A stretch of DNA of 64,000 nt from Imbricaverruca yamaguchii (GCA_034440575.1 JAOTOL010001646.1:2013501-2077500), one strand, 5' to 3'. Positions 10,240-22,800 are shown, counted from the stretch's first letter. The notes: generated by a model not told the origin, from the letters alone. Made by a program: numbers and translations.

Positions 10240-11145
10240 CCACGGTCGGCGAGCTCCCACTGCGGCGACTGGCCAGTGCCCGGCCCGACCACGGCGTGAG
10301 CCCCCACCACGGCGCGAGCTCCCACCGCGGCGACTGGCCAGTGTCCGGCCCGACCACGGCGCGAGCCCCCACCGCGGCGACTGGCCAGTGTCCGGCCTCC
10401 CCGGCCGGCCCGACCACGGCGCGAGCCTCCCGCCGCGGCGACTGGCCAGTGTCCGGCCTCCACCGGCCGGCCCGACCACGGCGCGAGCTCCCGCCGCGGC
10501 GACTGGCCGGTGTCCGGCCTCCCCGGCCGGCCCGACCACGGCGCGAGCCCCCACCGCGCGACTGCCAGTGTCCGGCCTCGCCGGCGGCCCGACCACGGCG
10601 CGAGCTCCCGCCGCGGCGACTGGCCAGTGTCCGGCTCCCCGGCCGGCCCGACCACGGCGCGAGCTCCCGCCGCGGCGACTGGCCGGTGTGCCCCCCGGCC
10701 GGCCCGACCACGGCGCGAGCCCCCACCGCGGCGACTGGCCAGTGTCCGACCTCCCCGGTCGGCCCGGCCACGGCGCGAGCTCCCGCCGCGGCGACTGGCC
10801 AGTGTCCGCCTCGGCCGGCCCGACCACGGCGCGAGCCCCCCGCCGCGGCGACTGGCCAGTGTCCGACCTCCCCGGCAGTCTGCCGGCCCGGCCACGGCGC
10901 GAGCTCCCACCGCGGCGACTGGCCAGTGTCCGGCCCGACCACGGCGCGAGCCCCCACCGCGGCGACTGGCCAGTGTCCGGCCTCCCGGCCGGCCCGACCA
11001 CGGCGCACCGCGGCCCGCCCGGCCCGACCCCGGCGCCCGCCGCGGCGCGACCGCCGCGGCGACTGGCCAGTGTCCGGCCCGACCACGGCGCGAGCCCCCA
11101 CCGCGGCGACTGGCCAGTGTCCGGCCTCCCCGGCCGGCCCGACCA
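10240..11145. repeat. GC-rich minisatellite, unit about 61 bp, about 15 copies
   Basis: The core of each unit is 'cgcggcgactggccagtgtc' followed by a variable 'cggcctccccggccggcccg' and 'accacggcgcgagc'. Units vary from about 38 to 70 bp through loss or gain of the 'cctccccggccgg' block. Stop-free frames on both strands give 270-450-residue artefacts rich in Arg, Gly, Pro and Ala. The array is a strong candidate for length polymorphism and CpG methylation. Confidence 0.95.
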
Positions 11146-13540
11146 CAGCCGCACCGTGTCCAGGTGTGGGAGCACTTCCCGGAGAGTTTTCCGAGCGGAC
11201 GCGCCCCACTCGACCAGCCGGAACGGCCCAACCACCGGTGTATACGGACCACTTCCGGTGCCGGTCCAGGAGGCGGCCCGGACGCGCAGCGGCAGCTCAA
11301 CGGACACTCCGCTCCCACTGTCTGAGCGTGCCCACCACCCGCAACCGACCGTTACATGACGGCTGATGGCCGGGTTTGCCACTTCTGGCCACCAGTTGAC
11401 GGCACAGCGGGTTACCAATACTTGGCTGAATGACTTGAAATTTGTTATTTGTTCGACAAATATCGGTAACGACTTCACCAGGGGTGGATGGGAGGTGATG
11501 GAGTTTAGTCATACGTGCAGAAAATTTAACGTTAGGTTGCGGACGTTAGATATCCTGGATACAAAAGGCAGTGTAGACCCCTCACCCCAGATCTGAGGGG
11601 AGGTCTGTACAGAATTAGAGATGTTAAATGGACTTTGGCATAGTGTGAAGAAAAACTTCCTTGTAAACTGCAATGTTTATATGTCCATTCTGTGCTAGTC
11701 ACCTGGTTTGATAGTACACCATAGTCCGTCCATGTTCCATTTGATTATGATATATAGGTATATTTCATGACAAATCAGACCACAGACGGCACATCGATCA
11801 AATACAAATCTGTAACAACTGCAATGAACACTGCGATAGTGAAATGAGATAATGTGCATCCAAAATCTAAGAGCTTTTCTGCAAATGTCTTGCATTTCAA
11901 CCTTGCAATATGAGAAGAATAAGAGCGATCAGTAACAAGCCTACACGCATATAAAGAATTCACTTATACGAGCAAACCTGCAGGTCCATGGGCATTCGGT
12001 TTGTTATTTGAATACCAGGGCACCAACGGCAATGATCATACGTCGCTACTGCATCGGCTGCATCTGCCGCTGTTGTACTATATACGTATTTTTGAGGCAG
12101 CTGTTTACTTTCTAACCCTCTGTCCGCGCTCTTGGTCAATGGATAACATGTGATTCAAGCATTTTGGAAAGCATAAGAAAGTTGTCAAAATGAGCGAAAT
12201 TCAGCCTGCATATTTTGAACATTTTTTTATTATTTTATCATAGTAACGATCTTGCCCGTTTGCTCGCCACAAAGCCTATCAGTCTCCGAAAATGACGCAA
12301 CCAGCTTTCCGGTATAACTTTCGGCGCACGATTCACCTATATGCCCGGTAGCAGATCCGTCGTGCTACCGTCGTCAGAATGGCTCCGCATCACATTCTAC
12401 CTCGACTATCCCAAACATCTGGTCGTCAGCTAGAACTGGAACTGACAGCTGCATGCCTGTACAATGACGCTTTCGCAGACCACGGCGAGACCCAGCTCGT
12501 TGGTGGTGGATTGGAGTTTAAGGGCACGTCGACATCTAGGGTCATTTTGCGCCCATAACTGAATTGTAATCAATCTACGGTGCTGTTATCATAGCTCACT
12601 ATCCGTCTTTACGGGTGGGGGTATATCACGTCAAGGCGAGCTTGTCGAATGAACATAAAAATATTCCCAGACGCAGCGGTCTCAGAGTCGTTCCCTACAA
12701 GCACACGTAAAGAAGAGTCGGTATTCAACCGTCCTAAAATCTGGCGTCGAAGAGGATCTAGCAGTGTACGAGACCCAGCTCGTTAGAACTGTGTGTTTGT
12801 GGGGGGGGGCGAAGAGTTTATCCATTAGCACACAGATGCGCTGAAGTGGCGTCTGTGTGCCATTGGCGCGCAGACGCCACGTTACGCAGGTCCACAGAAC
12901 CAGTGCAATGATTTACCAACCAACGGGAGGATCCGGCCCACACAACACCAATTCACCCCCACGGGCAGTGGAGCCATTCGGTCGGCACACCCTGCGTCGT
13001 CCACACGGTGCGGCGCCTTCCCTCTCGTCTGCCACATCAGACGGCCGCCACAGCGGGCGGCCACGCGGCGACTACACGGCACGCGCTGGTGCGTCACCAC
13101 CGCGCCGGGCTGGGGCGGCCCCGCAGCCGCCGGCCGCCGGCCGTGTCTGCGCCGGCGCTCACCTCTGTGCCGGGTGTAGACGGCGCTCCCGATGGCTGGC
13201 GGTGACCGGGGGCTGGCGGCGGCGGCGGACGCCACCTCTCCGCTGCCCGCCGGCACGGAGCGGTCCGGCCAGGTGTGTCCGGCGCCTGCTGTCGACGTCC
13301 GGCACTTGTCAACCGCGCCCGGCACCTCTCCGCTCCCTGAGGGGCAGGGGCAGAGCCACCGGTCAGCCGCGCCAGACATCTCCGCTCACTGGGGGGGGGG
13401 GGGCAGAGGCAGAGCTACCGGTCAGCAGCGCGACACACATCTCCGCTCACTGGGGGGGATGGGGGGCAGAGGCAGAGCTACAGGTCAGCCGCGCCAGACA
13501 TTTCACCCGGCACCTCTGTGGTCCCTGCGGGGACGAAGCG
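11146..13540. other. Unassigned region with a dispersed repeat core
   Basis: 11146-11360 is GC-rich unique sequence. 11400-12850 is AT-rich, non-coding in appearance and contains a dispersed repeat core at 12500-12556. 12860-13540 is GC-rich and contains a twofold repeat around 13340-13500 of 'ctccgctcactggggggg' and 'ggcagaggcagagctac', apparently a duplicated segment of about 75 bp. Open frames overlap on both strands here and I cannot defend any as a gene. Confidence 0.4.
12500..12556. repeat. Dispersed repeat core, copy 1
   Basis: Contains 'tggtggtggattggagtttaa' shortened by one base, then 'gggcacgtcgacatctaggg' and 'tcattttgcgccc'. The same string recurs at 17540-17603, partly at 26588-26632, and in relative inverse orientation at 53676-53726. 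It looks like the tail of a dispersed SINE-like family. Confidence 0.6.
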
Positions 13541-13551
13541 AATAGCCAGCT

Positions 13552-13795
13552 GCGATTGGCATCTGTCATCCGACCCAGATATGTCATCCGGCCCAGACAC
13601 CCGTCATGCGACTCTGACATCCGTCATCAGACCCCGGGATCTGCCATCCGATTCCGTCATCCATCAGACCCCGGCATCTAGTATTCGACTTCGGCACCGA
13701 CTCCGGCAAATGCCTTCCGACTCCGGCAACAGTCATCTCACTCCGGCAACAGTCATCCGACCGCGGCGCCCGTCGTTCGACTCTGGCACGCCGTC
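13552..13795. repeat. Degenerate 12-17 bp repeat array (CATCYGACYCYGG)
   Basis: Repeated 'catccgactccggcaacagt' and variants (catcmgaccccgg, catycgactccgg) about 14-16 times with drift. No coding claim is made for the stop-poor frames crossing it. Confidence 0.8.
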
Positions 13796-15985
13796 AGATT
13801 CCTGGAGCCGGGGGCAGCCGATGCAGCGCAGGAGGAGCGGCACAGCAGCAGCGCAGTCGCCTCTGCAGCCGTCCAGACGCTCGCCGCCACACGGCCAGAC
13901 CTGGTCGGGCGTGGCAGCCGCATAACTCGGCCCTGTCGGCGACCGCGGCGACGCCCACAGCTGCAGCATCGCTCCGGCTACTGCGCAGCCCGTGCAGTGT
14001 GCAACGGAACCGCCGCCCAGACCGCGCGGTAACGGCGCTTACGTCACGGTAAGAACGTCCCAAACGGAAGAGGCATGGCTGCAATGTGCAGGGCGATATC
14101 TGCGGCTCAGCCGGATCAGCAGAATTAATATTGTAAGTCATTACGAGAGGCAGCGAAAGCCGGACGCAACTTTGAGTTAAAAAAAGATGAAGAAAAAAGC
14201 AACGTCTGCGGCCCGGCTCGGTCCAATCCCATTGGCAGGCTAACACTTAGCGACGACGTACTCTGGAATCGCGAAATAAGAAGGATAAGGGAACTCCTTT
14301 CCACATGTTGTTATTCTAATTATAAGTCCCCCCTATTTTTCATTCGTAATATTCTAAGAGGTAATGTTTTCGTGCTTTGAACATTCACCTAGCGTTGCTG
14401 TTGAAGTTAACAGTGCGGTATTTGCAGCCATGAATATGAACATTGCGCGTGGTGCTTCACTGCAAATTCCTCCCTGATCAAGTACCATGGGATAAAATAA
14501 AATTTACAAATGAACTTAACACCGTAATTTCTTAAAGCGCAGTCTACACCGTGTTGCTGAACACTTATATTAGTCTAATTATCGCAGTTATTACTCTCGG
14601 TTGATACAAATTACAAGGGTAAGTAAACATACCAAACAAGATTAAAAAACATCTCCAAACCTGAAGGCATGACAATTACTGGGCTTTGCTCGTGATCCGC
14701 CCATTAAAGAGACAACCAGCATTGGGATCTAACTCACCAACGAGGGAGAGACACGCACAGTTGAATGCGACGAACGAACGTTTGTTCGTACACAAACGCA
14801 GCAGTTTGCGGAGCGGGACGTCATTAACATCAGCATAAAGCGCCATCACGGGCGCTGTGCAAGTGAAGGCTCGTGACGAGCCATGGAGCTCGTGTACTGC
14901 ACACATAGGATCGGACATTAGCATGCGATAGGAAACATCTGGACCGATCGCAACTGTGCTCTCTTGGCGAATTATTGCGTTCAATTTTCGCGGAAGTCGA
15001 CGAATTTCAGAAGCAGATAAACGCATATCCATAATTCGAAGCAGCGGGTTTAAATTGACCTGCCGAAATTGGAATTGATACCGAAGCCTTATGACGCAAA
15101 TCACCTATAACTTAGGCATATGTGCATCGAAGGAACATCTTCAGTGGGAAATTGGCTGCGATCTTCTCGAAATTCTGTTCATCTGCCGAATACGGTGCAC
15201 GCGCATCAAACTTTGCACCATGCAGAATTGTCAACTTAGCATAGGCGCCACGTTCATCACGTTCAATTTTTCCTCACGGCATTCCCCCTCAGTGTATGCC
15301 GCACTCACACATCCGGCCAGCAGCCACCCACCACCCCCACCGGACTGACGCTATCCACGAGGTCGCCCGGATACGGGGCAGGCAAGTCGCGTGCCATGAC
15401 AAAATAGCCACGTGATTGTGGCTGGGGACAGGCCCTAAGTTGGCTGTCTGCAAGGCCGGCGCCACCCAACTCCCGCCAGACAGTCATTTCATCGAGCATA
15501 CAAATGCGTGCACTTCAGAGAGAACATTGTGGTGAAAGCTGATAAAATCCACATGAAATGACGAGGTATAATGGTGAATCGAGAAATTAGGACGTGAACC
15601 ACTAGAATAAAGACGTTTTAAGGTTTCAAAGGCGTAATAGTTGGGTCGGGTCGGGGCACTCTGATGCACTTTAGTTACAAACACATGGAAACAGCGGGTC
15701 CCCGCCTTCACTACTAGGAACATTGTGCTTCTCCTGTACAGATCAGCCGCACTGTACTTACCACGTCACAGACTGCCCACCTGAGCCAACACCAGATCGT
15801 GACTCGTCAGATGTGTCGCGGAGGCGAGTCCGGTACACCGTCCCTGCACAGGTCATCGAGCCGAAGCTCAGCACTGCGCGATGATAGATAGCCAATCGAA
15901 CTTGTTGAGCTGATACCCGATGAGCTCCTTTCCTCCCCGGCAGTACATTCGCCCCCAAATGACGTACGGCGGGCGATTAAAACCA
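13796..15985. other. Unassigned region
   Basis: 13800-14100 is GC-rich with open frames on both strands and no recognisable domain. 14230-15300 is AT-richer; a 142-codon minus-strand frame at 14676-15104 has no motif I know and no splice or regulatory support. 15300-15985 is mixed. Nothing else is identified. Confidence 0.35.
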
Positions 15986-15989
15986 AACC

Positions 15990-16150
15990 CGGCGGCAAGA
16001 CAGCGTGTCGCTACGTGACCAAGGTCTCCCGACACGGCGACAAGACTTGTCGCAACATGACCTAGGTCCCCGACCCAGCGACAAGGGTTGTCCGCACATG
16101 ACCTCGGTCCCCGACCCAGCGACAAGACGTGTCGCCAAATGACCTGGATC
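15990..16150. repeat. Short tandem array, unit about 50 bp, 3-4 copies
   Basis: Units carry 'cccgacccagcgacaagac' shared between copies, followed by 'ttgtcgcaacatgacctag' or close variants. Copies differ by indels and substitutions. Confidence 0.75.
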
Positions 16151-16599
16151 CGCCCAACCAACTCGGACAAGTGGGGCAGCAATGTGTCCGCACCACTCGT
16201 CAAGTAATGCAAGCATCACGCAACAATGGTTGATTGATAGATTACCCATAGACTCCTTCAGGTCATATAGCTCTAATGTGCGAAAATTGTGACAATCACC
16301 GCAAAATCGCCGTGGTGACATGAATCTAAAATGTGAGCCTCGCAGTGATGCACTTAAAGCCCAACGGCATCGGAACAAAAGCGCATTTCAGAAATAAGTC
16401 AGCTAATAGCATGGGAGACACTTCAATTCAATGAGATATAGGTCGGATATGATCAATTTCGAGACAATCTCGACGATCTGAAGGCAGACACCATCGGTTG
16501 CCATCGCGACACGGAGGACGCACGCCACACACACACCGCCGCCAAGACCGGAACTGGCCCGGGGTGGCTGACGCTGCCTCCAGCTACCGGCCGAGCCAA

Positions 16600-16800
16600 T
16601 GGACGGCTGACCTGATCAGCCACAAACTGCTGACCAAGCAAATGCATGGCTGACCCGGTCATCCACAACTACTGGCCGAGCCATTGCATGGCTAACCCGA
16701 TCAGCCGGCGGATGGCTGGCCTGATCAGCCGGTGGATGGCTGCCCTGACCAGCCGGTGGATGGCTGACCTGATCGGCCGGCGGATGGCTGACCCATCAAA
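16600..16800. repeat. Degenerate 24-bp array (ccggtggatggctgacctgatcag)
   Basis: Six to eight units with the words 'ggatggctgacctgatcagc' and 'ccggcggatggctg'. The first units, from about 16600, are strongly diverged. No gene overlaps it credibly. Confidence 0.8.
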
Positions 16801-17690
16801 CCTCGCCGGCTCGAGCGGCGCCGTCGCCGTGCCGACCGAACTGCTCCCGGTGAGGAATCGATGAGTGGCGGCCGGGCGGCGGTGTTTTGTCGAGTGGCTC
16901 GTGACGCCCGCTCATTAAGGGCGGCCACGCGCCGAGCATGACGCCGCCGGTGACGGATACCCGGCACCGGCGCGCCGCACCCAATCGCTGATGAAACCGC
17001 CGCCGCCGGAAGAGTGCACCATCGGAGCCAGAGACGATTATGAATCCCTGGTGCCGCCGCCAGGTGCCGACGGCTGAGAAGACCCTCGACACCGACTCAC
17101 GGCAAGGTCACCCGGAATTCGCACATTGCGATCACCACAATGAGACATGGTCGAGGATCGAAGACTAGGGTCACTTGGACTTCCGGGTGCATCGACTGCG
17201 GTGGTCGTACAGCGGGTCGAAGACTGGTGCGGTGACACAGTGCATGGAATACGGTGGAAGCATAATACCGAGCAGACGGAGCATGTGCGCGATGCGCGAA
17301 GTAAACGACTGCGAGACAGCGTTAACGGCCAGAACGAAAAAGCACAAGCCCTCCCCTCAACAAAAGAAAAGAAGGAGGCGGAACTGAGATGCCATCAATA
17401 CTAGCCAGCTGAAATGTGTCTTCCATCGAATTGCATTTCAACGCAGACATATCGTGGTGTTACATTACGTGGAGTCGGGAGATTGCAATCCAGATAGGGC
17501 TGCTGTGCCAATTCCCATGGTCTAATGCTCGGCGGTAACGGGGTGGTGGTGGTGGATTGGAGTTTAGGGGCGCGTCGACATCAAGGGTCACTTTGCGCCC
17601 ATGGCGGTAACGGGGAGCTGCGCTGCCCGCAGACCAGCTGTCCTGTCTCCTCATCCCAACGGGCGCTGACATGGCTCAACACCGACCTGA
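16801..17690. other. Unassigned GC-rich region
   Basis: No domain or splice chain is recognised. It contains dispersed repeat core copy 2 at 17540-17603. Open frames on both strands at 16725-17092 and 17147-17404 are short and without motifs. Confidence 0.35.
17540..17603. repeat. Dispersed repeat core, copy 2
   Basis: Shares 'ggtggtggattggagttta' and 'cgcgtcgacatcaagggtca' with the copy at 12500 and ends in 'ctttgcgcccat'. About 80 percent identity by eye over some 55 bp. Confidence 0.6.
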
Positions 17691-18320
17691 CCCATCCCCC
17701 ACCGGTCGGCTGACCTGGCTCATCCCCCACCGGTCAGCATCCCCGTCTCCTCCCCACGGGTCAGCTACCATGTCTCCTCCCCACGGGTCACCATCCCTGT
17801 CTCCTCCCCACGGGTCACCATCCCTGTCTCCTCCCCACGTGTCGCTACTGTCCTCCCACGGGTCAGCATCCCCGTCTCCTCCCCACGGGTCAGCATCCCC
17901 GTCTCCTCCCCACGTGTCAGCTACCATGTCTCCTCCCCACGTGTCAGCTACCATGTCTCCTCCCCACGGGTCACCATCCCCGTCTCTCCCCACGGGTCAC
18001 ATCCCCGTTCTCCCCACGGTCAGCCTTACGGGTCATCCCCGTCTCCTCCCCACGAGTAAGTTGCCATGTCTCCTCACCACGGGTCACCATCCCCGTCTCC
18101 TCCCCACGAGTAAGTTGCCATGTCTCCTCCCCACGGGTCAGCATCCCTGTCTCCTCCCCACGGGTCACCATCCCCGTCTCCTCCCCACGGGTCAGCATCC
18201 CCGTCTCCTCCCCACGGGTCAGCTCCTGTCCCTCCCCACGGGTCACCATCCCGTTCCTCCCACGGGTGCTCGTAAGTTGCCATGTCTCCTCCCCACGGGT
18301 CAGCTGCCCTGCCTCTTCCT
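17690..18320. repeat. Minisatellite, unit 27-28 bp (tctcctccccacgggtca)
   Basis: About 21 units of 'tctcctccccacgggtca' followed by 'gcatccccg', 'ccatccctg' or 'gctaccatg'. Two units carry longer variants with 'cgagtaagttgccatg'. Stop-free frames on both strands yield Ser/Pro/His or Asp/Gly/Trp repeats that I do not consider proteins. Confidence 0.95.
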
Positions 18321-18485
18321 GTTGGGTCAGACAAGGCATATTTGTTTTTGAGCAGGTTCTGTTTCAGGCGGTTTATGGTCTTAGAAGCACCCATCTTCCT
18401 CTCCCCTCCCACCCACCCACCCACACCCCCTCCTCCACCGTGAAATTCCTTCCAGGATTGACTAGTTGTGGCGTGCCTTCCGCGG

Positions 18486-19530
18486 GGCTCAGCTGCGCTG
18501 TCTCCTGTCCTCAGGTCAGCCGTCTCCTGTCCTCAGGTCAGCCGTCTCCTGTCCTCAGGTCAGCCGTCTCCTGTCCTCAGGTCAGCCATCTCCTGTCCTC
18601 AGGTCAGCCGTCTCCTGTCCTCAGGTCAGCCGTCTCCTGTCCTCAGGTCAGCCATCTCCCTGTCCTCAGGTCAGCCATCTCCTGTCCTCAGGTCAGCCGT
18701 CTCCCGTCCTCAGGTCAGCCGTCTCCTGTCCTCAGGTCAGCCATCTCCTGTCCTCAGGTCAGCCATCTCCTGTCCTCAGGTCAGCCGTCTCCTGTCCTCA
18801 GGTCAGCCGTCTCCCGTCCTCAGGTCAGCCGTCTCCCGTCCTCAGGTCAGCCGTCTCCTGTCCTCAGGTCAGCCGTCTCCTGTCCTCAGGTCAGCCGTCT
18901 CCTGTCCTCAGGTCAGCCGTCTCCCGTCCTCAGGTCAGCCGTCTCCTGTCCTCAGGTCAGCCGTCTCCTGTCCTCAGGTCAGCCGTCTCCTGTCCTCAGG
19001 TCAGCCTTCCCTGTCCTCAGGTCAGCCGTCTCCTGTCCTCAGGTCAGCCGTCTCCTGTCCTCAGGTCAGCCGTCTCCTGTCCTCAGGTCAGCCGTCTCCT
19101 GTCCCTCAGGTCAGCCGTCCCTGTCCTCAGTCAGGTCAGCCGTCTCCTGTCCTCAGGTTAGCCATCTCCTGTCCTCAGGTCAGCCGTCTCCCGTCCTCAG
19201 GTCAGCCGTCTCCCGTCCTCAGGTCAGCCGTCTCCCGTCCTCAGGTCAGCCGTCTCCTGTCCTCAGGTCAGCCGTCTCCTGTCCTCAGGTCAGCCGTCTC
19301 CTGTCCTCAGGTCAGCCTTCGGTCAGCGTCTCCTGTCCTCAGGTCAGCCGTCTCCTGTCCTCAGGTCAGCCGTCTCCCGTCCTCAGGTCAGCCGTCTCCC
19401 GTCCTCAGGTCAGCCGTCTCCTGTCCTCAGGTCAGCCGTCTCCCTGTCCTCAGGTCAGCCGTCTCCCGTCCTCAGGTCAGCCGTCTCCCGTCCTCAGGTC
19501 AGCCGTCTCCCGTCCTCAGGTCAGCCGGTG
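18486..19530. repeat. 22-bp minisatellite (gtcagccgtctcctgtcctcag), about 47 copies
   Basis: The 22-bp unit is 'gtcagccgtctcctgtcctc' plus 'ag'. The main variants are c/t at one position (cccgtcctc against cctgtcctc) and ccg/cca. A few units have one extra or missing base, shifting register near 18658, 19012, 19105, 19120, 19318 and 19442. Each unit contains a pyrimidine tract ending in CAG followed by GTCAG, resembling a 3' and a 5' splice site back to back. The 420-codon plus frame across it has no stop because the unit has none in any forward frame; it is not called as a gene. Confidence 0.97.
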
Positions 19531-19756
19531 ACCGGGCCGTGCGGCGTGTTGTCCGACAGTGCAGTCAGTCACGTCAGCGCAGCCGCTGCCATCACTCCGG
19601 CTAATCGATGGTGTGGCCCTCATCTGACGGCACACGACTCGGCCACCGGCGCGGCGGTGACATGCCTCTGTCACGCGCGCCAGCTGACCCTGCCGGCGTC
19701 ACGCCACGCTACGGCCGCGACGGCACCATTAGCTGACCGGCCGGCAGCTGGCCGTG

Positions 19757-20275
19757 GGCCGGTCACACACACACAGACAACACAGGCGGGGCCGGTCACA
19801 CACACAGACAACACAGGCGGGCCGGTCACACACACACACACAGACAACACAGGCGGGCCGGTCACACACACAGACAACACAGGCGGGGCCGGTCACACAC
19901 ACAGACAACACAGGCGGGCCGGTCACACACACACAGACAACACAGCGGGCGCACACAGACAACACAGGCGGGGCCGGTAACACACACAGACAACACAAGG
20001 CGGGCCGGTCACACACAGACAACACAGGCGGGCCGGTCACACACAGACAACACAGGCGGGGCCAGTCACACACACAGACAACACAGGCGGGCCGGTCATA
20101 CACACAGACAACACAGTCGGGGCCGGTCACACACACAGACAACACAGCCGGGCCGGTCACACACACAGACAACACAGCCGGGCCGGTCACACACACACAG
20201 ACAACACAGGCAGGGCCGGTCACACACACAGACAACACAGCCGGGGCCGGTCACACACACGGACGATACAGGCGG
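19757..20275. repeat. Minisatellite, unit about 29-30 bp (ggccggtcacacacacagac)
   Basis: About 17 units of 'gccggtcacacacacagaca' followed by 'acacaggcgg' or 'acacagccggg'. The internal (CA)n tract varies from three to six repeats, so a dinucleotide microsatellite is embedded in a minisatellite. No coding feature is called. Confidence 0.95.
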
Positions 20276-21380
20276 CGCAGGCAGGCAAGAGACACGACAG
20301 CACTGCGGACAAGACAGGGAGTCAGACAACCGTGCGCACGGGCAGAAAGACAACTGTGCTGTCAGAAAGATAGGGGACAGGATGACTGCTTCACCCAGAC
20401 AAATCAGACAATCGCATCAGATGGGTAGTGCAGTAGAGTCAGGAGGGCAGACAGCAGGCCAGTCGATCACCGATCGAACCGCGAAGTGATGACCGACAGA
20501 CGGGGGACCGACCGGTCGTTACCAGATGGATAAGCGGCACGACGCATCGGACGTCGGTCGGCGACAGCTGTGCACAGACGAGCGACAGGCCGGCACTCGG
20601 TGGCGTCGCCACGGCACGGGTTCGCAGACACCGTGTCGATCGGAGGTCTCCACAGAGGTCTCCACACCGGTTCACAGCTCGCTCCGCTACGCCGAGCTGG
20701 CTGCGGTTCGCGGCCTTCGGCGCGAATTGGCCTAATGCTTCTCACCACTTTTGACAATGACAACTGATGCTATCTGATGGCGGACCTCTCAGAAGATGGT
20801 GGCCCCATACCAGCCAGACGACAGATACCCAACACCAACCGGTGGTGGGGACCACATTTGAGATGATGCAGACCACACTAGAAATGACGGGGACCACACT
20901 GGAAATGGTGGCCTCGTACCAGCCAGACGACAGATACCTCAAACCATCTGGTAGTGGGGACCACACTGGAGATGGCAGCTCAAGTGACAAAGTACTGATA
21001 CAAAATAAGGTGATAAAGTACCAGATAGATAACGGCCAGCGAAAAATCCAATGGCGTGGCTGGACATCAAGGATTATCAGTCATATGTTTCAGTTAAATT
21101 TCATTGCAACCCTCAGCTAACCTATACAATTCAACTGCTGATCACCTTTGAAAGACAGGCCTTTATAGGACCCCTCAAACAACTTAAAAGCCAGTTGTTT
21201 TCGTTGCGGTGAGCATTCTGGGTGCCACCGCTACTTAAGCGCTGCCTCCGGTGGCCAGCCTGCGCCGCATCTGCCTCAACTCTGACCGGTCTGGTATCGA
21301 CCATCTAGTCCTCCGTCCGCCATACCGCCAGCCGCTGATCGACACTGGTGTCCTGTCGACTGTTTATCCGACACGACTTG
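20276..21380. other. Unassigned region with a 108-bp duplication
   Basis: Words at 20803-20870 ('accagccagacgacagatac' and 'ggtggggaccaca') recur at 20910-20975, so a unit of about 108 bp is present twice. Otherwise nothing is recognised. Confidence 0.45.
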
Positions 21381-21730
21381 TCTAACGGTCATCACGGCTA
21401 ATCCATCTGACCGACGTCTGACGGTCACCACGGCGATCATCTGACCGACATCTGAGGGTCATAACGACTAATCCATCTGACCGACGTCTGATGGTCATCA
21501 CGGCTGAGCATCTGACCGACGTCTGACGGTCATCACGGCGATCATCTGACCGACGTCTGAGGGTCATCACGACTAATCCATCTGACCGACGTCTGATGGT
21601 CATCACGGCTGATCATCTGACCGACGTCTGACGGTCATCACGACTAATCCATCTGACCGACGTCTGATGGTCATCACGGCTGATCATCTGACCGACGTCT
21701 GACGGTCATCACGGCTAATCCATCTGAGAC
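21380..21730. repeat. Minisatellite, unit 36-40 bp, about 9 copies
   Basis: Alternating units of 'ggtcatcacggctaatccat' or 'ggtcatcacggcgatcat' followed by 'ctgaccgacgtctgac'. Two unit subtypes alternate, suggesting a higher-order repeat of about 75 bp. Confidence 0.9.
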
Positions 21731-22515
21731 AGCCACTTGGTGCTCTGCATTCCTCACACCTCGACCGCCTGACCATCTGCCTCTCCGCACTGTCTTTTGC
21801 AGTGACATCGCAACTGTTCGAACCTGTCTTACAGGACAAGCTGACGCCACAGGCTAGCTTCAGATGAAGTACAAGCGTACACTGGAAGTGTTGAACAAGA
21901 CCAACCGACACGTCTAATGTTGTTCATCTCGCGGTCAGTTTTGCACATGCAATGGAATCTGCCAGCGACCAGCACAGCAGACGAGACGCTGACTAACAGC
22001 GGCCAGTCACCAGCCGACCACAAACAGCCGAGTGTGACGTCACCCACCACCCATCAGGCGGGTGCATACCGCGCTGCGCTGGCCGCTCTGACGTGATGCT
22101 CGGCATCGCTTGCTATCGGACGCCATGGGCCCCTCAGTGACCGATGCCCAGCCGCGGCGCCCCCACCGGTCCCGTTGGCGACCAACAGCTGACTGTGACG
22201 TCACCGCGCCCAGTGACCGGCCGCGGCGGCCCCCGCACCGGCCTTGCTGGCGGGGCTAACGGCTGACTGTTACCCGGTCGTCGGCAGGCCGCTGCACCCA
22301 GTCACATCGGTGTGGCGGCAGCCGTGGCCACCAGCCGGCGCGGCCACGCCCGACGACACGTCAGCCAGCCACTCCTTCACCATTAGTCAGCACAGGATGT
22401 ACACAAAAACCGCGTGAATCAGCCGAGCCGACGTCGCTAGTCGGCGAGCCGGCGTACGCCGGGCCGTACTCGTCCAACCACGGCGCCTCTCGCCCAGCTG
22501 ACGTCGCCACCTGCC
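21731..22515. other. Unassigned GC-rich region
   Basis: No array, transposon or exon chain is recognised. Words such as 'tgacgtcaccgcgcccagtg' around 22150-22230 hint at an old duplication. Confidence 0.3.
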
Positions 22516-22519
22516 TCTG

Positions 22520-22800
22520 CCAGGGTGGGTTAGGGTGCCAGGGTGAGCCAGGGTGAGTCAGGGTGAGCCAGGATGGGCCAGGGTGAGTCAGGGTGAGTCA
22601 GGGTGAGTCGGCGCGAAGCAGGGTGAGTTTGGGTGGACCATAATGGGCCAGGATGGGCCATGATGAGCGAGGATGAGCCAGGGTGAGTCAGGGTTAGCCA
22701 GGGTGAGTTAGGGTGAACTAGGGTGAACTAGAATGAACCAGGATGAACCAGGATGAGCCAGGATGAGCCAGGATGAGTCGGGGTGAGTCAGGGTGATCCC
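22520..22800. repeat. Degenerate 10-12 bp array (cagggtgagt)
   Basis: About 26 units of 'agggtgagccagggtgagtc' type words drifting to 'aggatgagcc' and 'gggtgaacta'. Each unit contains CAG|GGTGAGT, close to a 5' splice-site consensus on the plus strand. Confidence 0.9.

Noticed and set aside
10120..11478. Long minus-strand open frames rich in Arg/Gly/Pro (up to 452 codons)
   Set aside because: They are artefacts of the GC-rich 61-bp minisatellite; several frames on both strands are open at once.
14676..15104. 142-codon minus-strand frame
   Set aside because: No recognised motif, no splice or promoter support; kept only as unassigned sequence.
18266..19531. 420-codon Ser/Pro/Val-rich open frame
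   Set aside because: It is the translation of the 22-bp array, which has no stop in any forward frame; no start context, splice site or domain.
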